From Psoroptes ovis (taxonomy: Eukaryota; Arthropoda; Arachnida; Sarcoptiformes; Psoroptidae): DNA of 64,000 nucleotides. How positions within the stretch are numbered: the first letter of the stretch is position 1; each line of letters begins with the position of its first letter. Made by a program: the position numbers and the translations under genes. The notes below the pieces were generated by a model. It was not told where the DNA came from. It saw only the letters and a list, made by a program, of their open reading frames with translations, and did no database searches. The stretch lies in NCBI GenBank assembly GCA_002943765.1, contig PQWQ01000013.1, positions 62,001 through 126,000 of the forward strand. Direction: 5' to 3'. Shown piece by piece: positions 14,945 through 25,331 of the stretch.

Positions 14945-15154
14945 ATGACTATTTTCGATCATTTAAAACTGCTGCCATCTTTTTATTTGAAATATTTTAT
15001 ATTGCAATCTAATAATACATGCATGCAAATCACAAATAAAACACGAAAGGAAGCCGAATTTTTCGTTTCTTCGACACAAATTAATGATTTTATTCAATTA
15101 AAATTCGCAAACACATTCCATATGCCACCACAGTGCATCGAGAATAAAGGTTAA
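14945..15154 (+). other. Open frame continuing after the pseudocaspase stop
   Basis: Directly after the TAA of the caspase-like gene, in the same frame, a further 69 codons stay open (from ATG at 14945) with mixed, non-repetitive residues (for example TRKEAEFFVSSTQINDF). The caspase domain is already complete at the TAA, so this is not needed to finish it. It could be 3' UTR, a readthrough extension or the remnant of a second domain. I do not recognise it. Confidence 0.25.
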
Positions 15155-15729
15155 ACAAAATTAAAAAAATGGTGAATTTAGCAATAAAAGCGCAAATATT
15201 TTCCATTATTATTATCCAACTTGTATCTATTTCACTGTGAAATTAGCATGAAAAATATTTTTGTTCAGTGTTTATTTTCAATATTAATCATTTATTTACG
15301 AATGAACAACGATTAAACGATAATGACAGGAATCATAATGATTTTTTATTTTTAATATCCTTTTCTAGTAAAAGAATAATCAAATAAATAAACAGTCTAA
15401 ATTTGAATGAAAATAGAAGAAAATTGAATTCCGATGATGATGATAATGATGATTTGAAATTAAAATATCAATTCAGAAAGGAAATTGATCAATTCCTAGT
15501 TTGATCATAGTACATTATACAATAATAACAATTATAATAATGATAATATAATTGGAGAATTATACATTTTAATTTTCTGTAGGATTGTTTTCGTTTTCGC
15601 CATTACTGTGCTACTCAAATCATATAGAATTATAAATTAATCAAATTGAATAACAGTGAATAATAGCGATGAAATTTAATTAATCACATATGTTGATGTA
15701 AAAAGTAGAATAAAAATACAATTAATTAC
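15155..15729. other. Convergent intergenic region
   Basis: This stretch separates the 3' ends of the pseudocaspase (plus) and the receptor (minus). It is A+T-rich with several AATAAA-like motifs on both strands, and I see no coding signal in it. Confidence 0.5.
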
Positions 15730-17427
15730 TCAAATGGATGTATCTTCATGTGATTTGATATTTTTCCTATGAGCATCCATGTCTGCCGAATTATTATCAC
15801 GGAAACGATGAATGATAATGCTTTGATTGTTATTATTATTATTGGTATCAATATCAAAATGGCAACTTTTCCTGGTACAATTATTATTATTGGTGGAAAG
15901 AATGATTGTATTACGATTATTTTGAGATGAATCTAGCCAACATTGTCGGTATAATCGATGAAAGATTGATCGTTTACAAATGAATGCAATGAATATACAA
16001 ATGCCTATGAGAATCAATTTTAAAATATGAAAATAGATTGATGATGATAAAAATGTATGATGATATAGATGGTATAATACATACCATGTGATGATAATGA
16101 TAATAATGACCAAAATGTTGTTACACGACAATTATCAAGAAATACATTGGAAGTTAATGTAAGAAAATTTAAAACACCTAATAATATAAAAATTTTTATA
16201 TACCAAACAAATCTTCGATTCAATGATTTACTATGATAACTAGTTGTCGATCGACGATTGTAATTATGAAAATATTCAATTTTTGTTGCAGATGGTCTAC
16301 TTGTTGATGATTTGATAGCAATTATTACCGATATTAATGTAACAAGATTAAATGCAAATGATAATAATAGTGGCAATATTATAAATAAAAAATGTGCACG
16401 AATATTATCGATACCGAAACGTTCATTAGCACAATAATTCGGTCGAAATGATTGAATTTTTATCAAAATGTTCAATCCATTATTACTATTATCATTATTA
16501 TTGTTGGTATTATTTTTATTATCACCGGTTACGATTCCAACTTGATAATGATCATGAAGAAAATCCATAGATAATGCTAACGATATAATTATTATTGGAA
16601 ATGTATATGCAATAATTGAATATTGGCTTATTCCTTTCAAAACAAGCATTGGATTACGAATTTTTCGAAGTATGTCGATTGCTTAAGATAATAAAAAATT
16701 CAAAAAGAAAACAAGATACAGGTGAAAATGTGAAAAAAAAGATGGAGAACCGGTTCCAATGATCTTTATGAAAATGTGTTTACAAACTAATTAGTCATAA
16801 CCTAATAATATTTGAATATAGTATTGATTCTATTGATTTGTATGTCATTCGATATTACTATTCAAAACAAAAAAAAAAAAAAAAAAAATACTTACCAATC
16901 AAATTGAACCAACACAGCATAATGAAAAGTGAATATTGCATCAATAATGTTATCGATATACAAACAAATTTAGATTGATATCTTGGAATATTAATTGCTG
17001 AAATTAATACTACATTTGAAAATATTTCACTGAATATCAGACCCATCAAACATTTTCCTGGTTTTGTACGCAAATTCGGTAATAAACAATAAACTGATAA
17101 ACTAATAATTAATGCGAATAATGATATAATAATACTTGATTCAAGCAATATAAATTGTTGATAATTCAAATCGAATATAGTCAGATTTGAATTTGATTCA
17201 TTCAAAGATAATGGTATGATTGTATCACTTAACGAATTTAAATTTACATTATCAACACTGTTTATTAAACGTTTAAAATATGTACAAGGTTTGATTGCAT
17301 TATTTTTAATATTATTATGACTATTGGTATTATCAGTTACATTATAATCATTCATTATTGGTGTGTTGTCGTTATCACTGATTTGAAATAGATAATCAAT
17401 TTTATTTTTGTTGTTTTTTTCAATCAT
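15730..17427 (-). CDS. Methuselah-like (class B type) seven-TM G-protein-coupled receptor
   Basis: Three exons: 17427-16896, 16681-16085, 16004-15730. Introns are 214 and 80 bp with GTAAGT/TTAAG and GTATGT/CATAG borders. The phases join to 467 residues. Seven hydrophobic segments are visible: TM1 (FILLESSIIISLFALIISL), then the PNLRTKPGKCLMGLIFSE turn into TM2, TM3 ending MLCWFNLIAIDILRKIRN, TM4 (YSIIAYTFPIIIISLAL), TM5 after the loop Cys in RPNYCAN, TM6, and TM7 closing SSHGICIFIAFICKRSIF. The Cys before TM3 and the one in RPNYC can form the usual disulfide. The LR..PGK.LM, CWF and G..IF..F.CKR signatures fit the Methuselah/class B group. The N-terminal part has N-glycosylation sites but only one Cys and no signal peptide from this ATG, so an upstream exon with the ectodomain may be missing, or the ectodomain is reduced. 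The ligand is unknown. Confidence 0.75.
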
Positions 17428-17960
17428 TAACACATATTAATCAATTTATAAATAAGCAAAAAATAATATAACAAATTATTTGTTACATTCGTTGGCGATG
17501 AAAAAAATGTTATAATTTTCAGTATTTCACCCAAAGAAACAGCGGCTTAAAAAATGTATAGAAAATAGTTAGCGAAAATTTGTATTGCTAACAGTTACAA
17601 CTGTCACAACGCTAAACGGATAACCAGCGCAGCCGAATTTTGTTGTTCGCGCATCCCCCTCATGAGGAGGATGACTCATCCATATGCTAACCGTATTCAT
17701 ACCTCGCATTTACTTGTCATGTACGAATTGAAATTTAATTAAATTTTATTTAATTAATTAAAAAATTGATTAAAAAAATTAAAAATAATAATTAATGATG
17801 ATATACAAATGATGTTATCCCAAATCGCTTGTTTTAATGATCTTAACCGGCTCAGATGGAAAATATAAGCCGCCACTAATTGAAATTTTCTATGTCCCAA
17901 TCGTTTACTTCGGAAATTGGTGATTTATAGATTGACTTCTTCGAAATAAGTTGCTTCGTT
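17428..17960. other. Spacer with a short G+C-richer patch
   Basis: No gene is seen. Between about 17585 and 17715 base composition shifts sharply (GCGCAGCC, a CCCCTCATGAGGAGG palindrome, CTCATCC), unlike the surrounding A+T-rich DNA. This may mark the edge of the duplicated block that follows. I could not fold it into a tRNA. Confidence 0.4.
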
Positions 17961-18733
17961 TTATGGAACAGTGATGTATTCAGCGATCGAGTCAATTTCA
18001 TCGACCATCAATGAGATATTGAATCTAAATTACGAAAAAGAAAGTATCAGAATCATAATTTCGAAGAAATTGAAGTGATTTACCTTAAGATTTTCGTCGA
18101 TAGCATCCATTGAGTCAATCATCAATGAAATTGAATTAATAGCTATGACTCGAAGTGTTGATCGATCTTATTAATTCTTTGATCAAATGATGAAGAAAAA
18201 TGAACATTTTGAATCAAGAGTTATTGATCAGATGAAGAAGTCAACAGTGGCCAAGTCGAAGCGAAAGTCGAGACCCAAACAACAAGTGGCCAGTTCGAAG
18301 AAACGTCAAGGTGTGATCAATTAAAATTCACAATGTTCACTTTTACTTCATCAATTGAATCAAAGAATCTCAATGATCAATCAACAATCAAGTTCAAAAC
18401 ATTTCTTCAATTTTCAATGATGATGGCTGGACTTTGTTCTGACATGATTCTGAAAATGACAAAGATAATATTGATTAGATTTTAAATCAATTTCAAAATT
18501 ACCTTTAATCGACCACAAGAGTGAATCAGTTGAATCGAAAAAGTCTGTAATCAAAAAACGAAGAAGAATTGAAATCTTTGTTAAATGACGACAATGTTAG
18601 ATACCTTTATTAAAAATATGACGATCATTGATGTGTTGGTCTTGGTGAAAAAAAATTATTAAATGAGATTTGAAATCAATTTCAAAATTACCTTTAATCG
18701 GCCATAAGAATGAATCAATTGAATTGAAAAAGT
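17961..18733 (-). CDS. Candidate micro-exon gene, 3' part (five short phase-matched exons)
   Basis: Five short minus-strand segments, each bordered by acceptor and donor consensus: 18733-18692 (42 nt), 18640-18605 (36), 18544-18503 (42), 18142-18084 (59) and a last exon 18024-17961. Read in one frame they give DFFNSIDSFLWPIK, DQHINDRHIFNK, DFFDSTDSLLWSIK, AINSISLMIDSMDAIDENLK, then IQYLIDGR and TGA; the first three are phase 1-1, so they could be skipped or repeated without breaking the frame. The two 42 nt units are near copies, and their flanking intron ends are also copied (TTTTTTGATTACAG before, GTAATTTTGAAATTG after). No start exon is identified. This is an inference from splice consensus and phase, not a recognised family. 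It could instead be a decayed tandem duplication or a non-coding transcript. Confidence 0.35.
18181..18470 (+). repeat. Diverged long repeat, copy 1
   Basis: This segment matches 19572-19860 in the same orientation. Shared blocks include GTGGCC..GTCGAAGCGAAAGTC, AATTCACAATGTTCA, CATCAAAGAATCTC and ATTCAAAA.AT.TCTTCAATTT. The copies lie about 1.39 kb apart, so the whole 18-20 kb block seems to have grown by duplication. Confidence 0.7.
18187..18324 (+). CDS. Short Lys/Arg/Ser-rich open frame
   Basis: ATG at 18187 to TAA at 18322-18324, 45 residues. The second half is strongly basic (VAKSKRKSRPKQQVASSKKR), like a nuclear localisation signal or histone tail. The related copy near 19.6 kb keeps an open frame with VALSKRKSKPNRQMAKSK at the same place. 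It lies inside an intron of the minus-strand micro-exon candidate. It may be coding, or may just reflect the duplicated block. Confidence 0.2.
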   Translation: MMKKNEHFESRVIDQMKKSTVAKSKRKSRPKQQVASSKKRQGVIN

Positions 18734-18790
18734 CTGTAATCAAAAAACGAAGAAGAATTGAAATCTTTGTTAAATAACTATGTTGATTAC

Positions 18791-19293
18791 CTTGACCAAG
18801 AATATCATTGAAATTGCTGCAATGGTCCTAATAAAAAAAAATAATAAATTGAAAATGAATAAATTCCTTGATCATAATCAACTTACTAGCAACACTAGCT
18901 ATTGTACTTATGATATTTAGATCAATTTGAATTCAATCTGTCATAAATTACAAGTTGGAACTTGCAAGTCTAAAACGAAAAGAGAGGAAGAATCAATTAA
19001 AATTTCAAGACGTTAATAGTGATTACCTTTGTCTAAAATAAGACCATTATTGGTGCGATGGTTCTGATCATTGAAAGAAATTGAAAATGGATTGATCATA
19101 CAATCACAATCAACTTACTAGGAACAGATGTCATTTTGCCTATGATATTCAGATCAACTTGAATTCAATCTGTCTCAAATTACGATTGGAGCTGGGAACT
19201 CTTAAACGAAAAGAAGAATCAATCAACAATTCAAGACGATTATAATGATTACCTTTCAGTATGTCGATTCCCGTTGATCACTATTTGATGGGC
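18791..19293 (-). repeat. Tandem mini-exon-like units, 5' part of the array
   Basis: Two kinds of splice-bordered unit alternate on the minus strand. The first kind is 19293-19253 (41 nt), 19063-19027 (37) and 18827-18791 (37); the two 37 nt units code, in the frame that exits like the downstream units, for 12-residue blocks NHRTNNGLILDK and DHCSNFNDILGQ. The second kind, 19169-19119 and 18937-18887, is 51 nt long in both copies (ACAG acceptor, A|GTAAGTTGATT donor) but has stops in all three frames. These 51 nt units may be non-coding exons or not exons at all. The repeat period is about 235 bp. The entry phase of the 37 nt units does not match the 51 nt units, so I do not join them. Confidence 0.5.
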
Positions 19294-19571
19294 CTAATTA
19301 TAATGAGTGGTTTAAAAATGATTAATGCCAATGATCAAAATTATCGTAACTCACCTCAAGTAATCATTGATGAGGTTTACATAACTTGAAACCAATTCAC
19401 CTTCATTTGAAATTTTAATCAAATTGTATCATGAGATAATATTGACCACCTTCCAATATAATGATAAGGAATTGGCGAGTGATTTGGTACATATGATCAT
19501 CAAATGAGTTGAAACCAATTTTTTGACTTTGAATTGCGATCGATCATCAAGATTTTTAGATTAAACAATTG

Positions 19572-19860
19572 AAGGCAAAGATGAACATTTAGAATTAATT
19601 GAACCTATCAAATAGTGGCCTTGTCGAAGCGAAAGTCAAAACCCAATCGTCAAATGGCCAAGTCAAAATGTTCAAATCAAAGGAATGTCAAAGAAAGTCA
19701 ATCATTAATTCACAATGTTCATCTTTACATCAAAAGTCGCATCAAAGAATCTCGTTGAATCGATTTCAATTAAATTCAAAATATGTCTTCAATTTCAAAT
19801 GATGATCTGGACCAGACTGTTTTGATAATTTGAAAATGATTAAAGATTAAACTCAATGGG
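19572..19860 (+). repeat. Diverged long repeat, copy 2
   Basis: Partner of 18181-18470, same orientation, with many substitutions and small indels. The basic peptide frame is still open here but starts after a stop, with no upstream ATG in frame. Confidence 0.7.
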
Positions 19861-22091
19861 AATTACTTGAGTAGAATTGATCATTGATGATTTCAAGCAC
19901 ATATCAGCTACATTGTTCCAACCAAACGCTCCAATATCCTCAATATCGTAGTTGGGCTCAAAAATCTGATGATTGAGTCATCCATCCATAAGGATTTCAT
20001 AGGTTATTAATGTCGGTCATCATCCAAAAGTCACCACATGACCAGATTCAATAATTAATTGGACGAAAAACTTCGATGAAAAATGATTCTGAAAAGAAGC
20101 AAAAACAATTAGTGAAATTTTGATAAAAATGACAACAACTTAACCAATAATGATGATTGAGCAAATATGTTCGCTCAAATCTTCGCTCAAGTGTTTGAGA
20201 ATGAACTATGATCGATGCAGCACTTTTTAATCGATTAAATGAGTAGATTGTGATTAATTAAAGATGAAATTAATTAAAATTAATGACAAAATTAAAATTA
20301 ATTTTGATGAAAATCACTATTTATCATCAACGGCTGAATCGAATTTTGAACGGTTTTTTGCGCGTTCGTCCTCTATGAACAATCTCGAGAATTTTCAAAA
20401 ATTTGAATTTTCAAAAATTCAAATTATTTTTTTAAAAATATATGCAAAATAATAAATCTTGGATTAATTAAATTTAATTCCTGATATCAATTGGATAATT
20501 TATTGGATTATAATTATTATCATATATTTATTATTGAATTATAATTGTATTCGATAGTAATTATAGTTCAAAATAAATCAAACAATATGTGGCAGTGATG
20601 CTGAAATAATCAATTTTGTTTTTAGAAAAATGAAAATATGAAATTATTGGTCATGTCAATGTAAATGATGACACCGATAATGATGATGATAAATGAAAAC
20701 ATTTTCAATGCTTTTATAAGAAATTAAAAGATTAATTCCAAATTGTGAACTTGATTGAAATGTACCTATGAATGATGATTATGAACATGGTCGTGGTCAG
20801 TGTGGTTAACATCATAAATAAATCATCATGAATGAATATATAATTCACAATTAAAACAATAAACATAACTCATCGTAATGTATTTGTATTGATGATATTC
20901 AACAATTATACGAATGGTCAAATAGAATGACCTTTAGAAAACAACATAGACCAAAAAAATTTTGTTTTTGAAATTTTATTCTGTTTAAATGATTCAATAG
21001 ATGGTCAAAGATCAATCAATACAGATCTAAGAAAACATTGCAATGTCCAATCACAGAATTCATGAAAATATCAAACAAAATCAAATTCCATTGATCATAT
21101 CATCATTAAAATATTTGTATCATCAATCAAGTATCATCCAACGATCCTTAGGTATCAAAACATAGTTCATTGATCCCAATCATCATTATTATTATTATTC
21201 TTTCAACAAGTTATTTGAATGAAATTTTTTATTAGTGTGATTAATGTAAATTAATTATTCATTGTTTGAATTGAAAATTATTGATCTCATTATCGATAAC
21301 CAGAATGACTCTTATCATTAATATGATTAGCGAAATGATTAATCAGAACAATAATCAAATTAAATGACAATATGAATTCAATTATCCAACTTGCTAGTCT
21401 TTTTTGAATTCAAATTCGGTTTGAATTCAAATTTAAATTCAATATTTATTTGGCTTCAAATTATCTAATCAGATGATTAAATAAATTAAATAATTATTAA
21501 TTAGTTTAATCGAAATTAATTTGAAAATTATTAATTTTTTAAAATTCAAAAATTTAACTGAATTGGGTTATCCTCAATAAGTAAAAATAGTGCTTTTTGA
21601 ATTTTGCCCCCCCATTTTGGGGAAAAAATGCTCAAATTTTTTTCGCGCGAACGAATTTTCAAAAATTTCAATTTGTTGACGCCTCATTTTGTGGTAGGAC
21701 CAATGAAAAAAAAATTTGCTTATGCTTCTCCAACACGTTAGTCCAACCTTAATCGGTTGGGTGTTTGATAGCAAAAAAATTTCAAATGAATCCATAAAAA
21801 TTTATGAAAAACAATGCGACTGCGCTTGCTTTGCTGCTTAAATTTCTGCTTTAAGGATGCCTAAATGAAACACAATTACAAAGTTCAATTTAAATCAAAC
21901 AAACAAATTTTTAAAAAAATGTAAAAAAACAAATAAATAACAGAATAGCAATATAATATTCCAGACATTAAATGGCTACAATTATAATAATTATGATGAG
22001 AGTGAAAATTGCATCAACTTTTTAATTGTTTAAAATGAAAATGATCGAACAAATCAATGAATGAATGGAATCTAAATTAAATACCGAAAGG
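19861..22091. other. No gene seen
   Basis: Intergenic. The part to about 20250 still shows scraps of the duplicated block (for example TTACTTGAGTAG.ATTGATCATTGATGA). A stretch at about 21600-21850 has unusual G+C islands (CCCCCCCATTTTGGGG hairpin, TCGCGCGAACG), but its open frame on the minus strand resembles no protein I know. Confidence 0.5.
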
Positions 22092-22341
22092 AATTTAATT
22101 TTTGTTCATTGCTTGTGTTTTTTCCATCAATTTTCATTTTTGATTGCAATCTGTTTTGCTGGATTAAGATACGAATACAAACAAAAGTATTCATGGCCAT
22201 CTTTTTGTTATTTTTTTTTTTTTTTTTTTGCGAATATGAAAATTATTAATAAATTCCATTTTTTTCATTACAAATACCTATCGATTATTGATAGGAGGGA
22301 AAAAAGGAAATTTTATTTTCATTTTTCTCATGTGTAATTGA
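22092..22341 (+). repeat. Direct repeat, copy 1
   Basis: This segment matches 22444-22678: TTCATTG.TTGTG, ATCAATTTTCATT.TTGATTGCAAT, GCTGGATTAA, TATTCATGGCCATCT, ATACCTAT.GAT.ATTGAT and TTTTATTTTCATTTTTCT appear in the same order in both. The offset is about 350 bp. It contains a T19 run (22211-22229). Confidence 0.75.
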
Positions 22342-22443
22342 AAAAAATGAATGTATGAATGCAATCGAAATTTGTGATTATAATATCATTGATCATTTGG
22401 AAGATTCTTAGCAAAATCACAGAACACAAAAATAATTTAATAA

Positions 22444-22678
22444 TTAATTTTAATTCATTGTTTGTGCTGTTTTCTATCAATTTTCATTATTGATTGCAAT
22501 TTGTTTGCTGGATTAATATAAAGATACAAACAAAAATATTCATGGCCATCTGTTTTTTTTTAATAATTTGAAAATTAATAAACTTGATTTTCTCATTAAA
22601 ATACCTATGGATAATTGATGGAAGGTAAAAAAATGCAATTTTATTTTCATTTTTCTTTAAGTGTAACTATTAAAAAAT
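22444..22678 (+). repeat. Direct repeat, copy 2
   Basis: Second, diverged copy of the 22092-22341 unit. It ends a few bases from the stop codon of the PSMG2-like gene, so the duplication probably involved that gene's 3' UTR or downstream DNA. Confidence 0.75.
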
Positions 22679-22682
22679 GTAT

Positions 22683-23552
22683 TCAATAAATTTCATTTGG
22701 TGCATCATCACCAAACACCATACGCCATGAAAATGGCTCATTCCATTTAATTGATTTTCGATCATTTTCCTCAATAATTTTTTCATCAACATTTGAAAGA
22801 ATTTCGATAATTTTATTGGCAAAATATTTTGAATGATATCGATTATCGCCTTCTGAACAATACATAACTAAACATAAAGTTGGTATGGACAAATTTTGAG
22901 AGTATCGAATAAATGATCGAGCAGAACCAGAACCAGGAAGATGAATTTTACCATTCACTGATGGCTTCATTGATTCACGATCCACTTTCATTACTGGTTT
23001 GATTTTTAGTTTTTCATTTAAAAATTTTTCCATCTTTTCTTCCAAATTATTCGATAGATACATAATTGTTAAACCTTTTTGATTATCATCATTTTCTAGG
23101 AATTCAGGCGCTAGATATTGATCAAATGTTGATGACAAAATAATAATCATTGCAAAATTATGCTTTGATAACCATCCAAATAAATCACGGTAAAAATCAT
23201 CTCGATATTCTCGATAAATTGGGGAACGTTGTTGTATCAATATTAATTTTTTACTTTTAGATGCAAATATTTGTATTGATGTCGATAGTAAATTGCCATC
23301 AAAATTAAATGGATCTGGACCGGCAAATGGACGAACATATTTAGAGTGAATATAGCCAATTAATTCAAGATCGTTGTAATCATTATCACTGGAATAATGT
23401 TCGTTTTTCAAAAATAGATTTATCAATAAATCAATTGACAATTGTGGAACATTACCAACAGAAATGCATGGTAGCACTAATGTATAACCGTTGAGGTCAT
23501 CATCGTTTAGCTGATGATTTTCATCACGGGGTACGAAAAAATTTGCGGACAT
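22683..23552 (-). CDS. PSMG2: Proteasome assembly chaperone 2
   Basis: Uninterrupted frame of 289 residues from ATG at 23552. PSMG2 (PAC2) pairs with PSMG1 to help build the 20S proteasome alpha ring in cytosol and nucleus. The N-terminal LPCISVGNVPQLSIDLLI matches the family's L.LPA.SVGNV.QLA.DLI signature. YIHSKYVRPFAGPDPF corresponds to the segment after the first strand pair, and LPGSGSARSF followed by LCLVMYCSEGDN matches the family's C-terminal LPG.G....L and SEGDN motifs. Length is close to the family's usual 260 or so. It is divergently arranged with DNAJA3 across a 257 bp gap. No signal peptide or membrane segment is seen. Confidence 0.9.
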   Translation of the reverse strand: MSANFFVPRDENHQLNDDDLNGYTLVLPCISVGNVPQLSIDLLINLFLKNEHYSSDNDYNDLELIGYIHSKYVRPFAGPDPFNFDGNLLSTSIQIFASKSKKLILIQQRSPIYREYRDDFYRDLFGWLSKHNFAMIIILSSTFDQYLAPEFLENDDNQKGLTIMYLSNNLEEKMEKFLNEKLKIKPVMKVDRESMKPSVNGKIHLPGSGSARSFIRYSQNLSIPTLCLVMYCSEGDNRYHSKYFANKIIEILSNVDEKIIEENDRKSIKWNEPFSWRMVFGDDAPNEIY

Positions 23553-23809
23553 CTTTTTTTTACAAATTGAATTAAAATTAATTCAAAATAAAATTAATTT
23601 AGGATTGAAGTTTGCATACTGAAAAATGCATTTTCATGCTGTGAATTTTTTTCGAGACGTATTATATGAATGGATATTTGTTTTTATATTTTTTTCTCAA
23701 TCACAATTTTTGTATTTTCTCGAAACATCACATGGTTTGCAGTTGTGATTGTTTGCTGTTTTGATATTCTTTTCAATTTAATTTTAATATTCATTTTGAC
23801 CTTGTCAAA
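23553..23809. promoter_or_regulatory. Probable shared promoter between PSMG2 and DNAJA3
   Basis: The two start codons face away from each other with only 257 bp between them, so both promoters must lie here or overlap. The stretch is A+T-rich and I see no clear TATA box that could be assigned to one side. This is inference from gene order. Confidence 0.5.
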
Positions 23810-25331
23810 ATGTTTACCCGGCGATTGAAAATTTTACCATTGTTAACAACATCTAAACGTCAATTCATTACCAAACAACCTATTAATTTATTAAATAAAA
23901 CAAATTTATTCAATCGTTCAACATCATCATCATTATTATTATTCAATAATAGTTATAATCAGCAAATTATCATACAAAAATCATCATTTCATAATTCATC
24001 CAGTTTGTATGCAAAAGATTATTATAAAATTTTAGGTGTAAATAAAAATGCTTCAGCAAAAGAAATAAAAAAAGCATATTATGAATTAGCTAAGAAATAT
24101 CATCCTGATACGAATAAGAATGATCCAAATGCTAACAAGAAATTTCAAGAAGTTTCTGAAGCTTATCAAATATTATCTGATGATAGCAAACGTAAACAAT
24201 ATGATGATTTTCAAAAATTCGGTGGAACTTCTGGAGATTTTCAATCAGCTGGTGGTGGTGATGGATTTTCTGGTTGGCAGAATTTCTCAGGATTCAATAG
24301 TGAAGATATATTTCGACAAGTTTTTGAAGAAATGCGAAATTTCACCGGAGGCGGTGCAGGTTTCGCTGATGAATATGGATTCAGCGCGCCATTACAAATG
24401 AACATGAGTCTCAGTTTTACTGAAGCAGCGAAAGGCATTCAAAAAGAAGTTTATATTGATGTGATGGATACTTGCCCAAAATGTCATGGATCCAAGTGAG
24501 TGAATTAAAAAAAATATCTTATGAAATTAATAAAATTGTTTCAGATCGCAAGGTGATGAAAAACCGATCAAATGTCCATATTGTCAAGGGACTGGCATGG
24601 AAACTGTATCAAATGGTCCTTTCATAATGCGTACAACGTGCCGAAAATGTCATGGTACACGTGTACTAATAAAAAATCCATGTCGTGAATGCAATGGTGA
24701 AGGCATCACAAAACAAAGGAAGAAAATAATGATCAATGTTCCACCAGGTGTTGATGATGGCCAAACTGTTCGTATGAAAGTTGGAAATAAAGAATTGTAC
24801 ATAACATTTCGTGTATCTCGTTCTAATCATTTTCGCCGTGATGGTGCCGACATACATTCCGATGTCGAAATTAATTTATTTCAAGCAATACTTGGTGGAA
24901 CTGTACCAATACAAGGTCTTCATGAAAATTTAACACTTAAAATTCAACCAGGAACTACATCACATACAAGAATTCGTTTGCCCGAAAAAGGCATCACTCG
25001 TGTTAATAGTTATGGTAAAGGTGATCATTATGTACATGTAAAAATTAATGTACCAACGTGAGTTTTTCTTTAATTTTTTTTTATTCTTAATCAAATTCAT
25101 TGAGAATTTTTTTCTTGCAGGAATTTGACGAAAAAACAAAAAGCATTATTCTTAGTTTTGGCAGAAATGGATGATTCATTATTACGAGGCGCAATAAATG
25201 GAATCGTATTAACAAGAAATGGACGTGTTGTTGAAGGCGATGCTGATTTTGAAGAATACGTCAATATAATCAAACAAGCATTGGAAGATATTGATGAAGC
25301 TAAAGATAAGAATTCTGACCGCAATTCTTGA
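23810..25331 (+). CDS. DNAJA3: Mitochondrial DnaJ co-chaperone (Tid1/DNAJA3 type)
   Basis: Three exons: 23810-24495, 24545-25057, 25121-25331. Introns are 49 and 63 bp with GTGAGT donors; the total is 469 residues. Order: a Ser/Arg/Asn-rich N-terminus of about 65 residues with no acidic residues, typical of a mitochondrial targeting signal; a J domain (DYYKILGVNKNASAKEIKKA) with the HPD motif in KYHPDTN; a Gly/Phe-rich linker (SAGGGDGFSGWQNFSGF); a zinc region with four CxxCxGx motifs (CPKCHGSK, CPYCQGTG, CRKCHGTR, CRECNGEG); then the two C-terminal beta domains (VPPGVDDGQTVRMKVG; FQAILGGTVPIQGL). It stimulates mitochondrial Hsp70 in folding imported proteins. Intron 1 falls inside the first zinc motif. 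Length and domain order fit Tid1 rather than cytosolic DNAJA1/2, which lack the presequence. Confidence 0.93.

Noticed and set aside
17585..17715. G+C-rich patch considered as a tRNA or small RNA
   Set aside because: No cloverleaf with a T-loop GTTCRA box could be found by eye.
18887..19169. 51 nt units as coding exons
   Set aside because: Each has stop codons in all three frames between its acceptor and donor, so they were kept as repeats only.
21574..21795. Minus-strand 73-codon frame in a G+C-richer patch
   Set aside because: No start context, no family and no conserved motif; probably a non-coding repeat remnant.
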